64,000 nucleotides of DNA from Corynascus novoguineensis (Eukaryota; Ascomycota; Sordariomycetes; Sordariales; Chaetomiaceae): contig MU857613.1 in assembly GCA_033296725.1 (NCBI GenBank), positions 327,920-391,919 on the forward strand, given 5' to 3'. Below are positions 34,805 through 46,513 of this stretch, piece by piece. Numbering within the stretch: the first letter of the stretch is position 1; each line of letters starts with the position of its first letter. Position numbers and translations under genes: made by a program. Below the pieces are notes generated by a model. It was not told the origin of the DNA. It saw only the letters and a list, made by a program, of their open reading frames with translations, and did not search any database.

Positions 34805-35505
34805 ATGACAGGCAAACCATTATCCGACGACCAGAGAACCATTTTGACCCGGCTACTCCAAATCCACAAGCTCAACAATCACGAGATTGCATGGGTCCTC
34901 GGTGTCGACGAGAGGACCGTTCGACGCCGGCGTAACGAGTTTGAGGCAACAGGAGAGGTTAAAAAGCATCGGGATGTTAGCAAGAATGCTGAAAAGCTGA
35001 CCCCGCAGCATCTGGAAGTACTGTTCCTCTGATGTTCCCTCACGAGACGTTGCATCCTGGACTTCTGCTGACACGCGGTGGTCATTCAACGATTCAGAAG
35101 CTCATCGAGTGGCACAAAGAGCACTCGGATGCTCTTCTCGATGACATGCAGATGTTTCTGCGCACTCAATGCGGCCTCGAGGTCAGCCTTCCTACAATCA
35201 GCCGGCAAATTCGTAAAGCGTACGGCGGAACGTTTCTCAGGAACGGCCGGTGTGCGCGGATAAGGTCCAGGAAGCTGAGGGAAGCAGAAGGGCGCCCTAT
35301 CGCTCTCGAGCTTCAGCAACATGCTAGTGAGGACAACGGTGACCAAAACTACCGGGCAGCCACGACCGAGCTGTATCATGAACAGCGGCAGCTGGCCCCG
35401 CTGGAGCAGATACTAGAGCCGCGGCGCGAGCAAGCGCGGCAAGAACAAGAGCTGGCGTATCATCCGGGGTCAGGGCCAAACTACCCAGCGAGCAATGCTG
35501 GATAA
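34805..35505 (+). CDS. Small protein with two helix-turn-helix domains, transposase-DNA-binding-like
   Basis: Two exons are inferred: 34805-35017 and 35098-35505 (621 nt, 206 aa). The 80-nt intron has donor GTACTG, a CTGAC branch point and acceptor TTCAG. Splicing joins LTPQHLE to KLIEWHKEHSD in frame. Residues 1-60 form a homeodomain-like HTH (HEIAWVLGVDERTVRRRRNEF). Residues 67-115 form a winged-helix-like unit (DDMQMFLRTQCGLEVSLPTISRQIRKAYG). This order, HTH then a winged HTH with a VS-x-PTISR core, is the bipartite DNA-binding module of Tc1/mariner and IS630-type transposases. No DDE catalytic domain follows; instead there is a Gln/Glu/Arg-rich tail of about 85 residues ending in a stop. 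It may be a domesticated DNA-binding protein or transcription factor. I know no assigned function. Confidence 0.72.
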
Positions 35506-36642
35506 GCGACGGAGAGGACAAACCAAGTTGGAGTTACACTCCAGCTCGCCGGGTGTTCTCTGATAGAGTAAAAGCGAACAGGTGTGTTGCCTTTGAACGG
35601 ATGCGCCATGGTATGGACCGAACCGCGGGCACTTTAGTCCTGTCATTGCTCTAAGCATTGTTTGGGTCCAGTAGATGCGTCATCACATTTCTCCGCTCTC
35701 TTAACCCAAGACGCACTCATGCCGCAATTCATCCCGTTTTTACATCCAACATGTCGGATCAGGTGGTTCCACTAGAATCCTTCCAAGTACTCGACAAAAA
35801 GCCCCTTTCTTCCCGTCTTTCCCGTCTGGGAGAGTACAGCGTGGAGCCAATTAGAAGCTTGAATTGCAGCAGGAGGTCCGAGATGGTGGATATGATTGGT
35901 TGGCAATCATTACGGGCCACCCAAGCATGACCCGAATCTGGGGATGGCGTCTGTGAGGATAGTGGACCCTGGCGCTTTTTGAGAAAACGATTCACGCTTG
36001 ACGGACCCAAGTTGTCGGGCCTGCGACGCTCCAAATTTGTGATTTCGTTTTTTGGTTTTGGGAGGCGATTGACACAGCAACGTGTGTATCAACGGGACTA
36101 TGAAGAGCAAATGGCAGCAACGGCTTGAGCGATAGCTTTGGACAGCTGGTTCGTGCGGCACGCAGCTTTGATTGCTTTGATGCACTTCATCAGAGCTCGG
36201 CGTGCATGGCAAAGAAACCGCCAAGGCACTATATTGGATGCGTTTGGTACAGCGCCACGGGAGCGTTCAAGCCCCGTCACAGCTCCCCCACACCCGCCCA
36301 TTGTCACTCCCAAACAGCATTGGGTGCTTGTGTCCCTAGTGTAGGGTTGGGTGCCTCTAGGCCATGGTGGTGGTGGTGGTGGTGGGGGGGGGGGCTTGAT
36401 TGCTTTGGATCTGGACACTGCACTAGCGAACAAGAGTAAAGCTCACCTGAATGCATTATATTTCATCTCCCGACGCCACGCCGTCTTCACCTCATCAAAA
36501 CGAATCTATCCTATGCAGGGCGTGTGTTGAACCCTCTGTCTGCGAAAAGGGAGCTCGCGGCGCGTGTTCTCGCCATGCTGGACATTTAGACGGCCTCGAG
36601 TGCTTTTGCAACTTTGACTCCACGCTCTTTGCGGCGGTTGAG
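35506..36642. other. Intergenic region upstream of the MFS transporter
   Basis: No gene is supported. Contains a TGG-repeat/G-run at 36364-36394. The last 200 bases probably form the transporter promoter and leader. An in-frame extension upstream of the chosen transporter ATG is possible but has no protein-like features. Confidence 0.45.
36364..36394 (+). repeat. TGG trinucleotide repeat followed by a G run
   Basis: About seven TGG units followed by eleven G residues, 250 nt before the transporter start. G-rich enough to consider a G-quadruplex. Confidence 0.8.
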
Positions 36643-39112
36643 ATGTATCCTGATCCCGAGAAGAAGACGAACCGCGGCTATTTGGGGCATGACAGTTCAG
36701 CGCTTTCACCACGGGACCGCCTAGTATGTGCTGCCTACTGTCTCGTCTTCAGCCTTCCTTTTCTCGTTGGGGAGGTCTTGCCGAGCGGCCGCTGACGAAG
36801 CATGGCATTACTAGGACCGCCAACAGTTGCGCTATGAGCTCGATCTGAACTCCTGGAACCTGAGGATCTGGGGTGTGGCCGCGTCTGGTTTCCTGACAGA
36901 CTCGTGCGTTGCTCATGGACACCTCAGGTCAAGAACAAGGACGGTACTGATTAGAGTTTGCCCGCAGATATAACCTCTTTGCCACCAATGTAATCCTTTC
37001 CACCGTCTCGTTCGTTTATTTTCCTCACGAGAAGTGGTGTGGTCTAATCATCAATCTTTTCACGCTACTCGGGTACGCATCCCGAATGTCTGAGTGGTTG
37101 AGTCACCGTGTCTGGTTGCTGATCTCACCAGCTCGGTCGTCGGCCAGCTGTTGTTTGGCTATCTTGCCGATCGATACGGGAGGACGCGTCTGTACGGCAT
37201 CGAGCTCGTCTTGGTCATTGTGTCCACCATTGGAATCGCCACGACCAGCAATGGCTATGGCGACCTCTCATTCCTCGCCCTTTTTACCTGGGTAAGTGCC
37301 TGCCCGATCCTTCGTGCCGCCTCTCTTTCCATGGTGTCCCTAACCACAAGTCATAGTGGCGGTTCGTGATGGGCGTAGGTGAGTGACAAGGCACAATCCC
37401 AGCTCGTATCGCTAAATCCAAGCCCCTGACTTTTGACTTGGCGTAGGAATTGGCGCCGAGTATCCCCTATCGGCAGTGATAACGGCAGAATGGTCCAGCA
37501 CGTCCTCCAGGGCGACCATGTTGTCGTCAGTGTTTTTGATGCAACCGGTAGGCCAAGCGCTCGCCCAGATCGTTGGCGTCTGGGTCCTCTTGGGGGAGGA
37601 CGCCGCCCACGGGCTCCATGGTAAACAGTGCGGCATCGACATGCTGCACGAAGAGGAATGCAAGAAGGTCATCGACGGCACATGGCGCATTGTCATCGGT
37701 TCCGGGGCCGTGCCGGCCCTGCTGGCCATTATCTTCCGCTTCTTCCTCTACGACTGCGGCCTCTACACACTTGAGGTTAAAAACAAGCCCGGAAACGCCT
37801 TCAGAGACACCCAGCGAGTATACGGTTCCCCCCCTGCCACCAATGGCATGGCTATGTCCCCCACCGGTGGTGTGAATCCCTATGATACGGAGGCCATGCC
37901 CCGCCAGTTCTCCCTCGAAGACCTACACAACTTCTTTGTCAGGGACAAGAACTGGTATTACCTCGTGGGCACCGCCATGACTTGGTTCTTCCTCGACATC
38001 TCTTTCTACGGGTTCAGCTTAGACAATCGCAGCACGCTCGCCGATCTGTGGGCAACTACCGGCCGAGCCCACATCGACTCGAACCTCTGGTGCTGGAACA
38101 CCACTCTAGACGGCGGAACGTCCCTCGTTCCCTTGTGGGCAACGACAGGCCTGCCAACCTGGCAGAGCGACCGCACGCAACCCTGCAATACCATCTATGA
38201 AACCATCATTGACCAGACCAAGCAATACCTGCTCACCGTCTCCCTCGCCTCTATCGCGGGTAGCGCCTGCTTCATTCTCTTCGCCGACCGCATCCGCCGC
38301 CGCGAGTGGCTAACCTCGTCCTTCATCACCCTCACCGTATTGTTTTTGATCACAGGTGGCGTCTACTACGGCGTCGCTCACACGTCGGGAGCTCCCGCGA
38401 CAGTCGTGCTCGTGGCCGTCTGTCATTTTATGTTTAATTTTGGTACGACTGCCCGCCACCATCCACACAAATCGCAACACAAAACAAAAAGAAAGGGGGG
38501 GGGGGTTTGAAGAGATCAGGAGAAACAGAGACTAATGCAAGCCGAATTTTCTCTTTAGGAGCAAACACCCTCACCTTCATCATTCCTGCTGAGATCTTTC
38601 CGACGTCGTACCGCTGCCTCTGCCACGGCATCTCGGCCGCCGCCGGCAAGCTGGGCAGCATCGTCGCCGTTCTGGTCGTCTACGGCATTAACTCGGGTTA
38701 CGCCTCGGCCACCCGCCAGGGCCTCGTTTTTCTGCTCTTCGCCACCTTCATGGCTCTCGGCGCTGTCTACTCATGGGCCTACCTGCCGGACGTGCAGAGG
38801 AGGACCGCCGCCCACGACGACGACGCCGGCGGCGGCCGTCGTCGGAAGCTGCGGCTTGAGACCAAGAACCTCGAGGAGCTTGGGGAAGGCTACATGCGCG
38901 CCCGCCTAGAGGGGCAGGTTATTGGCCTAAGGAACAAGTGGGATGATCTCAAGGGGAGGGCGAGGGAGAGGAGAGGGAGGAGGATTATGGGGGGCGGGGG
39001 AGAGGAGAGGGAGGAGATGACCACTGTGGTGCCCGTGATTGAGGAGGCTTCTGGTCGAGGGAGGACCATGGGCCCCGTCGAGGCGGACGGTCGCGGCGTC
39101 AGCATCGCCTGA
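36643..39112 (+). CDS. MFS inorganic phosphate-type transporter (PHO84-related)
   Basis: Predicted plasma-membrane H+ symporter of the major facilitator superfamily, phosphate family. Seven exons are inferred: 36643-36723, 36815-36903, 36968-37072, 37132-37291, 37357-37378, 37447-38442 and 38559-39112 (2007 nt, 668 aa). All phases close. The N-terminal part reads SWNLRIWGVAASGFLTDSYNLFATNV. MFS loop motifs are GYLADRYGRTRLYG after TM2 and RFVMGVGIGAEYPLSA in TM4-5. The PHO-family signature WFFLDISFYGFSLDN follows a long central loop of about 70 residues. The late part has FGANTLTFIIPAEIFPTSYR. A basic/acidic cytosolic tail of about 110 residues ends the protein, longer than in yeast Pho84. 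Exon 5 is only 22 nt. The start ATG is the first in exon 1 with a protein-like N-terminus. The substrate is inferred from similarity. Confidence 0.9.
38495..38505 (+). repeat. G11 run inside the last transporter intron
   Basis: Eleven G residues preceded by A-rich sequence within the 116-nt sixth intron of the transporter gene. Confidence 0.8.
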
Positions 39113-39911
39113 GCTCCCAGAAGGAGTGTGTTGAATAGTACAAGTCTTTCCAGTCTATTACTTTGGAGTGTTTGTCAGTCATCCTGTTCTAATGCCACGG
39201 CATTCCTGTTGCATCGCATCAACCCTTTTTGGCTCCTCATATTTATATATAGAGTACCGGAGCGAGCATGCTATTTATGGAGCGAGGCGGTTTGTGTGGG
39301 GCAGCGCTGCGGAATCTTGCATAACCAAGGACTCATTTTGGCAACCCTTGGAGCAGACGGCACTTCAGCTAGGCGGACTTGGAACACTGGTTCATGCTTT
39401 GCTAGTGGCCTGAAATTCATCCAATTCGTGTCAGCAACGTCCCCAAGTTGTGCACACCAGTGTTTGGCGTGGTTAAGAGGGAAAGTACCGATCGCCCCAA
39501 TGGGGATGACCAGTCATCTTGACTATCCCTTAGCAGGGAGCGAGAAAGGAGAGACTGGGAGGAAGAAGGTGTGCCTCGCTCGTTTTTAAGCAATCGCTTC
39601 GATGTAGTGGAAGAGTTAGAGAATAGATGTTGGAGTGGGATTTGACCTATCTATCTTCCGTTCTCAGACCTCAGTTTACCATAAAATTCAACCGTAACGC
39701 CAGCGCGTGCCGTTCCCGGGCACAGATCGCGATGATATCCAAAAATTTCCAAGGCCAAAAACACCGAAAAAAGAAAGAAAAAAGAGAAAGAAAAGATAAG
39801 GCTCCCAAGTCAATGGACAAGAACCATAACATGAGGTATCGTTTTGCAACATCATCAAGAACCCGACCAAACAAATTCCCGTTCGATAACACCATGCCGA
39901 GGGGTACATAC
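39113..39911. other. Convergent intergenic region (transporter / Zn2Cys6 regulator)
   Basis: Between two 3' ends. No gene is supported. A purine-rich (A/G) tract lies at about 39759-39801. Confidence 0.5.
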
Positions 39912-42900
39912 CTACCCACTCGGCTCCCAGCCCATGTCCATCCCATCCATGGGCCCCATAGACATTATCGACCTGAACATGCCCTCTGTCGTAGGTGTCA
40001 TCCCCTGCTGCCCCGCCATGTCCGCCCATGCTGTCGCATGCCCAGCAAACTCTGCCGCTCCGTTGCCGCTTCCACCAGCACCAGCACTACCTGCTCCTCC
40101 TCCGGCAACAGCCCCGCTAGGCCCTCCTCTCGTACCTGATGCGTCTCCGGTCCCAGACATGCCGAACCGCTGGTCGGGGGCCAACGCCGTCGACACGCCA
40201 GCAGGCATCCCGTATGACGACGGGTCCGTGCCGAAGAACGCGCTGACGTCTCGCTCAACATCGTTCCGCGTCGCGCCCGGCATGGTGCTAAGGTTCTGAT
40301 GTGAGGGTACGGGGCTGGTCTCAAACGAGTTCCGTCCTGATCCACCGTTGACGTGTCCGTTCGCCGGCGGCGGCGCGAGGTTCTGGCGTTGCGGGTCCGA
40401 GGTTCCTGTTGTGCTTGAATTGGGTGTGCGCCCGCTGGACTGGCCTTCTGACGACGAAGGGCCCGAGAGCTCGTTGCTGCTGCTTGTGTCCATGTCATGG
40501 GGAGCTCCGTAGGTGGGGAATGGAGGAGGCGGAACAAGACCGTGGCTGGGCAAGTAAGGGCCTGTGTGGCTGCGTTCGCGATTCGGGAGGGCGGTGGGCT
40601 GTTCCGGGGGAGAGAAGTTCGCAGCGACGGGGTTAGGATCAATGTCGATGATGTCGGGACCGTTGGCGGGGTTTCCGTCATCTCCAGGAACCTTCATGTA
40701 GTTGCATTGGTTGGAATAGGCCATGTAGGCCGGTCCCCCGCCAATGCCTTGTTTGCGACCGTGGTTCTGAAGCATTGAGGGAAGGCGAGCAGGGGAGCCG
40801 GGCTAGGTTGGTTAGCATAACCATCAGAAGAAGCACACGAGGAAGAACCTTACGCTATCACTGCTCCGCGGGAAAGCGCTTTTCAACTTTGGAATCCGCG
40901 CGCCTAGTGCTTCGAGGTCCACGTCAAGCTGGACGAGGAAGGATTCAGTGAGAGGATTCCGCCTCTTGAGTGCGTTCATAGCCGACAGGAGGAAACGCAA
41001 GGAATCAGCGGTTTGGCTGTCATCCGGTCTGCTTTTCAGGTATTGCACAAATACCCGAGCGGATACGTAAAGGCAGAAGGAGATGAAAGGGTTCATCTGG
41101 AGAGGGGGAGTTAGCGTCGTCGGTATGAATAGCAGGGTCATACGTACTGCAGAGAGATCGAGATGCGACACCATCCTCATGATACTCGCAATCTCATTTG
41201 CGGCAGTGATACACCGCACCTTGCTCTCTGAGCTCACTGAAGCGGGTAGCCTGTTTTTGTCGGCCTTGAAGAGGGCCGCTTGGTGGAGGCAGATGGTTGA
41301 TGTGTGGATGCACATATTGGTGAACACGACGTTGGCGTTCCCGAGGCCGTTTGGCAACTTCAGATGCGCCGGGAGACACAGCGACGTGTTGAGAAGGATA
41401 TTGTCCATTTGCCGGTGGCGCTTCCAGAACTCGCCATTCAGGTCGTGATCTCTGTCATCGACGTCAGGGCGGTGCAAATGGACGAGGTTCCGTCCGAAAA
41501 GGCAGGCCATGAGGGCAACCCCGGCAAAGGACGAAAGCTTGCCAGCGCCTGCAGGTCCCATGGCGTCCTGGAGCGTGGGCGTCTGTTCAGGCCGGCTGAG
41601 TTCGAAGGCTTCCTCAGAAGCCGGCAGGTTTGTCAGGATGTCCTTCTCGTCGATCGTCATGGGCCATCCGGTGCCAATGCTAGCGAAGCGGTCCAAAGTG
41701 AATGCCATCCAGAACGTCCTTCTCCGCTCCTCCCTCTCGGTCCAATCTCGAGGCGGCGGCAGACACTGCTTGACATCCAAGCCAGAGCCGTCGAGGCGGT
41801 GGAGACCGATCCTGGAAGGTATGAGAAACAATTCAGTTGGTCCAGGGGTAGCGGGGATACTTGCATTTGAGACAACCGCACGCATGAACCCGTGCTCATC
41901 CACGCCCTGGGGAAGTACATCCACTTGAACTCGTATGAGGCAAGTAGTACGTGCGTCTGGGCGTGGGCAACGGAAATCATGTGTTCACCATAGCCCTTAA
42001 TGTAGTCCGACTCGAGGTATTTCCTTGCGCGTGCGTAAAAGAGGTCCTTCAGAGTCTGGAACTTATCTGACACGGAACAGGCCAAAGTCCACATGGCGTA
42101 CCGTAGGCAGACGGGTGGTCGTTGGGCGGGGGCGCTACCCAGGTTAGCTTGCGAAGCTCACCACATAAGGAAGGAAATTCGTACAGGTTCATCGCTGCCA
42201 AATACCGGTACTTGTGGATCATGGGCAACGAAGGATGAATCTTCTCAAAGTAGATCTGATGTCTGGGGCGATAACGGTCAGTTCGCACGTCGATGGATGA
42301 TGGCCACGTCCCAGCAATCACTTACAGTTCGTCAATGGTCTCCTGGGGGGGCAACGGTTCCTCCAGACCCAAGCCAATCATCTCCCACGTGAAGTTGTTG
42401 TCAACTCCGCCCATGCCCATGTTCATGCCTCCGTTAAAATTAAAGTCCTCAAGGGGCGGATTGTTGGGTGAATCTGCGGCGTTGAAGTTCCAGCGATCCA
42501 TGTCGCGGCCGCTGGCGATGCCGATAGAGGGATCTGTGACATTGAAGTTTGCTGTAGCAGCAGTGTGCTGATTCAGAGGCGGTTTCGCGGTTCCGTCAAG
42601 CGGTAGGGGTATCCCCTTGGCACCATCTGAACTTGATGAGATCTCTTGTGTCTTCAGTAGCGTCTCGACTTGCTCTGTTACGGCCGGTTAGCGGGAAATC
42701 GCCCGTGTCGATCTGTTGGCTAAAGCGGGTTTTCGCACTCAATCGTTCCTCGAGCGCCTTCACGTAGCCTCTCTTTGGCCCGCTCTTCCTCCTGACCTCG
42801 TCGTAGGCGCAGTTGTGGCCGAGGCGCGAACAGGTGCTGCAGCTCGGCTTGATACCGTCGCACTTCAATTTTCGCTTCCGGCATATCATGCATGCCAGAC

Positions 42901-43033
42901 GTTTCGGCTTGGGCACGCTCGAGTTCCCACCGGCGGGCGCCTCGATGGTGATGCGGTCGCCATCCGCGAGCCTCTCGGCGCTCGGTTCCGAGACCATGAT
43001 GGTGTCGGGCGGTGTTCCAGAGGATGTTGACAT
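39912..43033 (-). CDS. Zn2Cys6 fungal-specific transcription factor
   Basis: Seven exons are inferred: 42739-43033, 42326-42674, 42185-42262, 41865-42134, 41148-41811, 40854-41096 and 39912-40802 (2790 nt, 929 aa). Introns are 50-64 nt. The binuclear zinc cluster is C-x2-C-x6-C-x6-C-x2-C-x6-C at residues 48-75. It is followed by a linker with KSGPKRGYVK and a coiled-coil start (ALEERLKQVETLLK) that only appears after splicing the first intron. The fungal transcription-factor middle homology region covers about 210-640 (YFEKIHPSLPMIHKYRY, QRPPVCLRYAMWTLA, GSCVRLSQMIGLHRLD, EREERRRTFWMAFTLDR). The C-terminal 290 residues are Gly/Ser/Pro-rich and end with a Met/Gly-rich segment. The fourth intron begins with GC rather than GT. 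The target pathway cannot be told from sequence. Confidence 0.9.
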
Positions 43034-45142
43034 GGCAGGGGATGACTTGGCGAACTCGGGCGGTCTTTGTCCTCGGAAAGAAGCAGCAGGCAACTACGCG
43101 GTCTGCATGCGCTGCTGCGTCGTGGGGGTTGTTCGCGTCTGCGACTGGGGAGCGGTCTCCAACGCTGAGCGACCGTCGAGCGCTCCCGGCGGCGAATCGT
43201 GCGGTAGCAATGTCAATATACTCCGACAGGTTAAGCGGGTTTCGATGTCTGTGGAGATGGGAAGTAGTTGTAATCGAGCTCGAGGCAGAATCTCCGTGAG
43301 TTCGGAGGAACCAAGGGAGTATCGTCCGAATCGCTGAGGTCCTCAGCGACTGGAAGTCCTGACGATTTAGCTCTTCGAGAAGCCAAATCCAAACAAAACG
43401 CCGTAACACAAGTGAATCGTGGAGGTGACTTTTGCGGGCTGAACGCAGTGAACGGGGCGAGACATGTGCAGGCGAGATTGCGGGGGCCAGGAGGTTTACA
43501 AATGGCAGCGGTGCCTTACAAGGCTTGTTGAAATGGGACTAGGGGTGGGATGAGCTGGGACTGTGATTGGATCTCAGCCGTTTCCGCCAACGCACAGGAA
43601 GGTACCTCTTCCCTACGCGGGCAGGATGTGTGGAGGTTTGTCCAAACTAAAAATTAAGCTACACTCCGCCTCAGAAACGTGCCGCTAGCTGAGATACACT
43701 CGATCCTCCATGCGAGGCGAATGGGAGACATAGGATGCCGCGAATTTTCACAAAGTCATCAGATCAACGCAGTAACCAGTTCTCCCACAGGCGAAAGATA
43801 GAGAACGGTCGGGAGTGCACTGTCGCGAATCAAACGAGGAAGGTTGAGCAGGGGCAGTTTCCCAAGCGAGGCTCCCTTGTGGACATACGCTGTAGTAGGT
43901 TAGTGGAGATAGGTAGCGTAGCTACCTGGGTAGTGTAGAGTACCCACTCCATACGCACATCTTCAAGGAGCCCTCCCAAAACCTGGTGCGACTTAAGCTT
44001 GAGCTTGATTCTGATCGCACGGCCCATCGATCTGTTACGGCGGGATTGTTCTTCTATTCACCCTCCACTAATGTGACGTTTTTAGCAACTCAACAGACAC
44101 TTAGTGTGTTGGCTTGGTCGGTATCATCAGCCTCGGCTCGGTACCAGGGGCACGGGTCGTCCGACGACGCAAAGTCCTGGTTCAGCAAGTATGAGAGCTG
44201 CATGATCCCTTCATGTACATTGCATTTCGTGGGTAATTTGCCTATAACCTCCATTTATTCAACGCCCGGTGCATTTGGAGGCAACAGAGCGACGCGCATG
44301 CTCCCAATCAGCGGGCCCAGGGGTTGCGGCGATGCGATGCCTGGCAGTGCTTGGAAGCTTTTAGGTGTGTGCAATTGGCTCAAAGTGGCAGCTAGGGTGC
44401 TTTATTAATAGAAAAGCCCACCCTTGGTTCCACACATTCGACGTACTGTACTCGCATGCTGGCTAATCATGGACGGCTGATCGGACCCAACTCCGCCAGT
44501 CTTTCTGGTGTTGGAGATGGCACTTGACAATGGCGCTGAAGGACGCAGAGGCAATTCGAGGTGGTGTCAGAGAAAATGATTGCGGAAACGGCCGTTTTGT
44601 TCTACAAGAAAAACTAAGCTTCGTTTTAATGCTTTGCAGCACGCTTCCTCCGGTCGCTGGTTCCAATTTACAAGGGTACCTCGCACACAAAACACAACCA
44701 CCGCCGCGCCACCGCCAACACCTGCAGACAGCCTGTTTCTCTTTGGAATTCTTGCCCGTGTAATCGCCATGAAGTTGAATTATTTCTTTATTTTGAGATC
44801 GTAAGTATGGAGCTCAGCCACAATGAACCTCGACGATTAATGATCTTTTTGGCCTTTGCGTCGCTTTGATCGTCGCGTTGGGCGGTTCGGAGGGATATTG
44901 CCCCGTGCTGAGGGTTGGCTGCTGTCAGCACCACAGTTAGAAGAAGCGCTGCAACCTCTCCTCTCTGTCGGCAAAATTTACTAGCAGTAGCTCAACCCGG
45001 ATAGGCGTAGAATCGGCTGCAGAAGGTTGCCCTTGGTCGGGGAACTCAGGTGATTTCCGAGCAAGAACACCTTCGCGCGGACCTCGCTGGTTCTGAATGA
45101 TTTGCAGAGCAACACGCGCGTCTGAAGCCATCAGAACGCGGT
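43034..45142. other. Intergenic region upstream of the Zn2Cys6 regulator
   Basis: 2.1 kb between the Zn2Cys6 start and the TEX1 3' end, both on the minus strand. No gene is supported. A hairpin-forming inverted repeat GGTAGC-GTA-GCTACC lies at about 43911-43925. The frame of the first exon of the regulator is open about 20 codons upstream of the chosen ATG. Confidence 0.5.
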
Positions 45143-46513
45143 CTATACTTTTTGTACAGGCTTCTTGTCCGCATCGATGATGCGCAGCACGCCTAGGTCA
45201 CCGTAGGCAAGGCAATATCTCGTTGGAGACCAAGCGACAGCTTCGCACGGCCCGGCGGTCTTGAAGGTGTGGATGTGCTCCCCAGTTTCAGTATGGATCA
45301 CGTCAATGCCAGAACCTAGGGGATAAACTTGTCAGAGAACCGTGTTTGTCTTGGGCAATGGGTCATGGGCCGCAATACCTTCTTCGCTTCCCCCAACTAC
45401 GTAAGTACCGTCAAAAGTGAAGCCTGGAGCCGAATTAGTCAATAAGGCTATTAATCTGCAGGGGATCCAGCGCCTCACTCAAGCATTTCACTGGGCCAAC
45501 CATGCGGGGGATGGTTCGTTGACATATCCAATCTTTCGTGTCGAAGAGGGCTATAATGGAATCGGCACCCCCGGTGGCGAGGTACTTTCCGGTGGGTGAC
45601 AGCTCAGTTGTTAGGCAGGACGCGGTATGGCCCTTCAGCATGAACTCTGTCGATTCCCCGTTACTGGCGGAATGGTTGGTGTGCAACACAGGCTCGAGCT
45701 CGGGGTACGAGAGGATGCGTATCGTACCATCAGCCGTAGGTATGAAAACTTTCTTTCCGCTCCAACAGAAGGACATCTGATTTGTGTCAACGCCCAGCTG
45801 GCGAGTCGATATGACCGCGGACTTGGCTGGCGATATATGCACAAGTTCACCGCGCTGAATTGCCAGCCGAGTTAGTCCACCGCCGGCACTTACAAACTAC
45901 AGTTCGAGAACGTACCTTGTTCCCGGCGAGGAGCGATGAACCATCAGGGGCCCAAGCCAGCGAGTGGGCACCGCTGGGGCCCTTGATTTCATTGACACAA
46001 GTCTTGGTCCTTACATCCCAAATCTTGATGACCCCGTCACTGCTGACACTGCAGAGCTCTGCCTCTTTCGCTGGGTTGAAGGCTATCTTCTCGATCCCGG
46101 CAACATGGCCCCTGAGTTCTGTCGAGTAACGATGCTCTCTTTTCTCGGGGTTCCCTAGATTGCAGCACATTAGCAGCTCTTCTGGCAGCAGCAGCAGCAG
46201 CAGGTCCCAAGGGCGTAGGCAAATGCGTAACTTACAGACGCGGATTGTCTTATCTGAAGTGACAGTAGCGACCCAGGTGCTGAGGGGATTCCAAGCAATG
46301 AGACGGAGTCTGAGCAAGAGCCATCGTTAAGCAATCAGATACCACTTCGGAACAGATTGTACACATTCTCAAGTCGACGCACCTGTGGTGGGAGCTTGAT
46401 GGCCCGCGGCCGGACGCTGGCTCGTGATAAGGTTGGCTCGGAATATCCTTGAAGTAATTCGAGAATAATTCTTTGGAGATGCGGCCGATCCTGGGTCTGT
46501 TTGGTTGCGCCAT
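45143..46513 (-). CDS. tex1: THO complex WD40 subunit TEX1/THOC3
   Basis: A WD40 subunit of the THO/TREX complex, which couples transcription to nuclear mRNA export. Six exons are inferred: 46383-46513, 46236-46309, 45916-46154, 45479-45854, 45379-45423 and 45143-45315 (1038 nt, 345 aa). Introns are 55-81 nt and all phases close. The protein starts MAQPNRPRIGRISKELFSNY. WD repeats include RLIAWNPLSTWVATVTSDKT-IRVW (the Trp codon is split by intron 2), HVAGIEKIAFNP...DGVIKIWDVR, SFCWSGKKVFIPTADGTIRI, GHTASCLTTELSPTGKYLATGG, SFTFDGTYVVGGSEEGSGIDV and AVAWSPTRYCLAYGD. The gene ends GVLRIIDADKKPVQKV. The length equals that of THOC3-like proteins. It is divergent from RIC1. Confidence 0.9.
46186..46203 (+). 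repeat. (CAG)6 in TEX1 intron 2
   Basis: Six CAG units on the plus strand (CTG in the sense strand of tex1) inside the second intron of the TEX1-like gene. Confidence 0.85.

Noticed and set aside
42720..43409. 229-codon minus-strand ORF overlapping the Zn2Cys6 gene start
   Set aside because: Reads the zinc-cluster exon in the wrong frame; the correct frame gives a perfect Zn2Cys6 motif.
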